From CAMBDR01 sp046597185 (GTDB lineage Bacteria > Pseudomonadota > Gammaproteobacteria > Burkholderiales > Burkholderiaceae_D), in assembly GCA_046597185.1 (NCBI GenBank), contig JBKJLF010000490.1:1-15470 (forward strand): a stretch of 15,470 nucleotides of DNA, given 5' to 3'. The translations under genes were made by a program, and so were the position numbers. The number at the start of each line of letters is the position of its first letter. Positions within the stretch are counted from its first letter, which is position 1. Shown here piece by piece: positions 13,062 to 15,470 of this stretch. The notes below the pieces were generated by a model. The model saw only the letters and a program-made list of their open reading frames with translations, searched no databases and had not been told where the DNA came from.

Positions 13062-15302
13062 ATGAATAAGCCACGCGATTTGCCGATTCAAAAAATTGAT
13101 CTTGACGATTTGGGTTATAACGATTCATCCAATCCCCACTTTGATGCCATTCTCAATACACGTTTAAGCCGTCGCGGCGTATTGCGCGGTGGGGTGGCGA
13201 CGATGATGGGGGTAACATTGGGTTCAGTAGGTCTGTCTGCCTGCGGTGGTGACAGTACCGCTACCCCGGTTCCATTGCCCGTGCCGCCAGAAAAATTACT
13301 CGGCTTTGTGCCTGTGGCCAAAAGTTTGGCCGACAGCGTGAGTGTGCCCGCCGGCTACACCGCTAGTGTGTTATATGCTTTGGGTGATCCATTGTCCACC
13401 GCAACTTCTGCCTATAAAAACGATGGTACCGATACCGATTTTGACAACCGCGCCGGCGACCACCACGATGGTATGGAATGGTTTGGCTTGAGCGCCACAG
13501 GTAGTGCCTCGACCAGTTCCGTCGATCGCGGTCTGTTGGCCATGAATCATGAAGCCACCACCGATGAAAAACTTTCCTCGTTTTTCTTGCACGCCAACGG
13601 TGGCACCTCGACCTTGCCACGCCCGGCGTCGGAAGCGGACAAAGAAATCGCGATTCATGGCCTTTCGGTGGTGGAAGTACGTAAAAATGGCAGCCGTTGG
13701 GAAACCGTTCTTGGCTCAACCTTTAATCGCCGGGTAACCCCGCTGACCGAAGTGGAAATTGCTGGCCCGGCGCGTGGCAATGCGCTGTTGATTACCAAAT
13801 ATTCGCCCACAGCGACCAAAACCCGTGGCACCCTCAATAATTGCGGTACTGGCAAAACGCCGTGGAATACTTTCTTGACCGGGGAAGAAAACTGGGCCGG
13901 GTATTACACCCGTGGTGCCGCCGACGATGCCGCCCGTGGCAACGACAAAAGCGTGGTTTCGCTGCGCCGCTATGGCCGTAACCAGGGGGCAGCATCGCGC
14001 CATGGTTGGGAAAGCGCAGGCAGTGATGAAAAGTACACGCACTTCAACAATAGTAAAACGGGTAGCTCTGCCGACGGGAGCGATGATTACCGCAATGAGT
14101 TGAACGGCATGGGGTATATCGTTGAAATGGACGCCTATACCAAAACCGCTGCGATCAAAAAACGCACCGCATTGGGCCGCTTTGCGCATGAAAGTGCTGC
14201 TTTTGGCAAACAGGTAGTGGGCCAGCCACTGGCCGTGTATATGGGTGACGATTCGCGCAATGAATACATTTACAAATTTGTTTCAACTGAAAACTGGGTT
14301 GCCGCCGATGCAACAGCGGCCAATCCGGTGGCCATTGGTGACAAATACCTGGATAAAGGTAAGCTGTTTGTGGCCAAATTCAGTGCCGATGGTACCGGCC
14401 AATGGATAGAATTAAACATAAGCAATGCCACCATTGCCGCTTACGCCACGTATCGCTTTGCTGATCAAGCCGATGTATTGGTCAATGCGCGCCTGGCGGG
14501 CGATGCCGTTGGTGCGACCAAAATGGATCGCCCGGAATGGTGCAGCGTGAACCCGGCCAATGGCGAAGTGTATTATTGCTTGACCAATAACAGCAATCGT
14601 CGGGCAGAACCCGGCGCGTCGCCACAATTGGCCCCGGATAGTGCCAACCCACGCGCCTATACCGACCTGAAGGGCACGACCTCGCAGCAAGGCAACCCGA
14701 ATGGCCATATTTTGCGCATGAAAGAAGGCACTGCGGGTGCCAGTGCCACCAGTTTTACTTGGGATGTGTATTTGTTTGGTGCCGAAACAGGGGCTGATCA
14801 AAGCTTGATCAACCTCTCCAAACTTACCGCTGACCAAGACTTTTCCAGCCCCGATGGCTTGGCCTTTGTCAATAGCACAGGCATTTGCTGGATTCAGACC
14901 GATGACGGTGCCTATACCGATGTCACCAACTGCATGATGTTGGCAGCCCTGCCGGGCCAAGTGGGTGATGGTGCCAAAACCACGCTAAGCTACAACCGCA
15001 CAACAGGTGGCCCACTTGCGGTGGATACCTTTATTGGCAAAACCCCAACGGCCGATACGCTCAAGCGCTTTTTGGTTGGCCCGGTGGGTTGCGAACTGAC
15101 GGGCATTACCGAAACACCGGATGGCAAGGCATTATTTGTCAATATTCAACACCCTGGTGAAACGAGCACGCAAGCCAATATTGCTGACCCTGGCAAATAC
15201 ACCAGTCAATGGCCAAGCAACGCTGGTTTTGGTGCTGGCAAACGGCCACGTTCGGCCACGATTGTGATTACCAAGAACGACGGTGGCCGCATCGGTAGTT
15301 AA
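13062..15302 (+). CDS. phoX: PhoX-type alkaline phosphatase (DUF839), Tat-exported
   Basis: A 746-residue protein of the PhoX family (PF05787). Characterised members are Fe(III)/Ca(II) phosphomonoesterases that release phosphate from organic phosphates outside the cytoplasm. A long N-terminus (1-36) leads to the twin-arginine signal LSRRGVLRGG (R37, R38), a hydrophobic stretch (45-58) and LSACGG, a possible lipobox with C61. Family motifs follow: VPAGYTASVLYALGDPL, DHHDGMEWFGLS, LLAMNHEAT, and NNCGTGKTPWNTFLTGEENW with C261 (counterpart of the Fe-binding Cys of Pseudomonas PhoX) and E275/E276. Later come GRFAHESA (H376, E377), YMGDDSRNEYIYKF, SSPDGLAFV and TPDGKALFVNIQHPGE. The frame opens at 12972, but the start at 13062 has the better ribosome site and lies downstream of the promoter. 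A Pho box promoter precedes it and a strong terminator follows, so it is probably transcribed alone. Confidence 0.9.
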   Translation: MNKPRDLPIQKIDLDDLGYNDSSNPHFDAILNTRLSRRGVLRGGVATMMGVTLGSVGLSACGGDSTATPVPLPVPPEKLLGFVPVAKSLADSVSVPAGYTASVLYALGDPLSTATSAYKNDGTDTDFDNRAGDHHDGMEWFGLSATGSASTSSVDRGLLAMNHEATTDEKLSSFFLHANGGTSTLPRPASEADKEIAIHGLSVVEVRKNGSRWETVLGSTFNRRVTPLTEVEIAGPARGNALLITKYSPTATKTRGTLNNCGTGKTPWNTFLTGEENWAGYYTRGAADDAARGNDKSVVSLRRYGRNQGAASRHGWESAGSDEKYTHFNNSKTGSSADGSDDYRNELNGMGYIVEMDAYTKTAAIKKRTALGRFAHESAAFGKQVVGQPLAVYMGDDSRNEYIYKFVSTENWVAADATAANPVAIGDKYLDKGKLFVAKFSADGTGQWIELNISNATIAAYATYRFADQADVLVNARLAGDAVGATKMDRPEWCSVNPANGEVYYCLTNNSNRRAEPGASPQLAPDSANPRAYTDLKGTTSQQGNPNGHILRMKEGTAGASATSFTWDVYLFGAETGADQSLINLSKLTADQDFSSPDGLAFVNSTGICWIQTDDGAYTDVTNCMMLAALPGQVGDGAKTTLSYNRTTGGPLAVDTFIGKTPTADTLKRFLVGPVGCELTGITETPDGKALFVNIQHPGETSTQANIADPGKYTSQWPSNAGFGAGKRPRSATIVITKNDGGRIGS

Positions 15303-15319
15303 GTTACGCCGCTTGAGTG

Positions 15320-15346
15320 AAAAAACCCGGCATTGCCGGGTTTTTT
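15320..15346. terminator. Bidirectional Rho-independent terminator
   Basis: AAAAAACCCGGC (15320-15331) and GCCGGGTTTTTT (15335-15346) form a perfect 12-bp stem with an ATT loop. The GC core is followed by T6 on the plus strand and, by symmetry, T6 on the minus strand. It starts 17 nt after the phoX stop and lies 27 nt beyond the stop of the convergent gene, so it can serve both. Confidence 0.92.
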
Positions 15347-15373
15347 CATTGGCATTCACAACGTGCTGACTTT

Positions 15374-15470
15374 TCACAAGGTGCTGGGCCAGTTTTGGTC
15401 CGACTCTTCCAGTTTCGCCAGCGCCACTTGTTCTGACAAATGAAATTTGGTGTAATCAATTTGCTCCGCT
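15374..15470 (-). CDS. C-terminal end of an unidentified convergent gene
   Basis: The minus strand is open from the right edge to a TGA at 15376-15374 and encodes the final 31 residues, ending with AEQIDYTKFHLSEQVALA and then KLEESDQNWPSTL. Support for a real gene is its convergent position against a bidirectional terminator, its open frame with ordinary amino-acid content, and its helical, charged character. I do not recognise the family; the visible part has no membrane segment or cysteine. It could also be a short hypothetical protein. The rest lies outside the window. Confidence 0.55.
   Translation of the reverse strand, partial: AEQIDYTKFHLSEQVALAKLEESDQNWPSTL

Noticed and set aside
13716..14189. 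157-codon minus-strand frame opposite phoX
   Set aside because: Antisense to the conserved PhoX metal-site region; its G/I/V-rich composition reflects the complementary codons.
1..15470. CRISPR arrays, insertion sequences, tRNA or rRNA genes
   Set aside because: No regularly spaced repeats, transposase motifs, terminal inverted repeats with target duplications, or cloverleaf/rRNA-like sequences were seen.

Overview
The window looks like chromosomal DNA of a Gram-negative proteobacterium, probably a betaproteobacterium. The grounds are the gene set (GuaD/XdhABC/PuuE purine genes, a Tat-dependent PhoX, a large membrane sensor kinase), an E. coli-like PhoB promoter and sigma70-like promoters. 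The taxon is an inference; no rRNA or tRNA is present.

Left edge (1-814, minus strand): the N-terminus of an AAA-ATPase-like/PD-(D/E)XK family gene (1-227), leaving the window on the left. Behind it is a decayed paralogue (255-814) that kept its first ~10 codons, the middle and the last codons, and lost the parts between.

Purine block (881-8231, all minus strand, read right to left): puuE (allantoinase), then xdhA, xdhB, xdhC and guaD. The xdhA/xdhB and xdhB/xdhC junctions are ATGA overlaps and guaD follows xdhC by 19 nt, so these four are almost certainly one transcript. puuE lies 173 nt upstream; that gap holds two dyads and a possible promoter. Together the genes take guanine to xanthine to urate and hydrolyse allantoin. 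The enzymes from urate to allantoin are not in the window.

Plus-strand block (8471-15302): a secreted SGNH/SASA-type esterase with a good sigma70 promoter; a 1130-residue membrane histidine kinase with about 13 Reg_prop propeller repeats and a Y_Y_Y domain but no receiver domain; and a Tat-exported PhoX-type alkaline phosphatase. The phosphatase has its own promoter with a textbook Pho box exactly 10 nt from a good -10, and a perfect 13-bp inverted repeat lies over the -10/start region. A strong bidirectional terminator (15320-15346) separates phoX from the C-terminus of an unidentified convergent gene (15374-15470).

I see no CRISPR array, insertion sequence, prophage gene or obviously new multi-gene system. 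The most unusual items are the phoX promoter architecture, the internally deleted AAA/PD-(D/E)XK relic, and the orphan propeller-type kinase between an esterase and a phosphatase.
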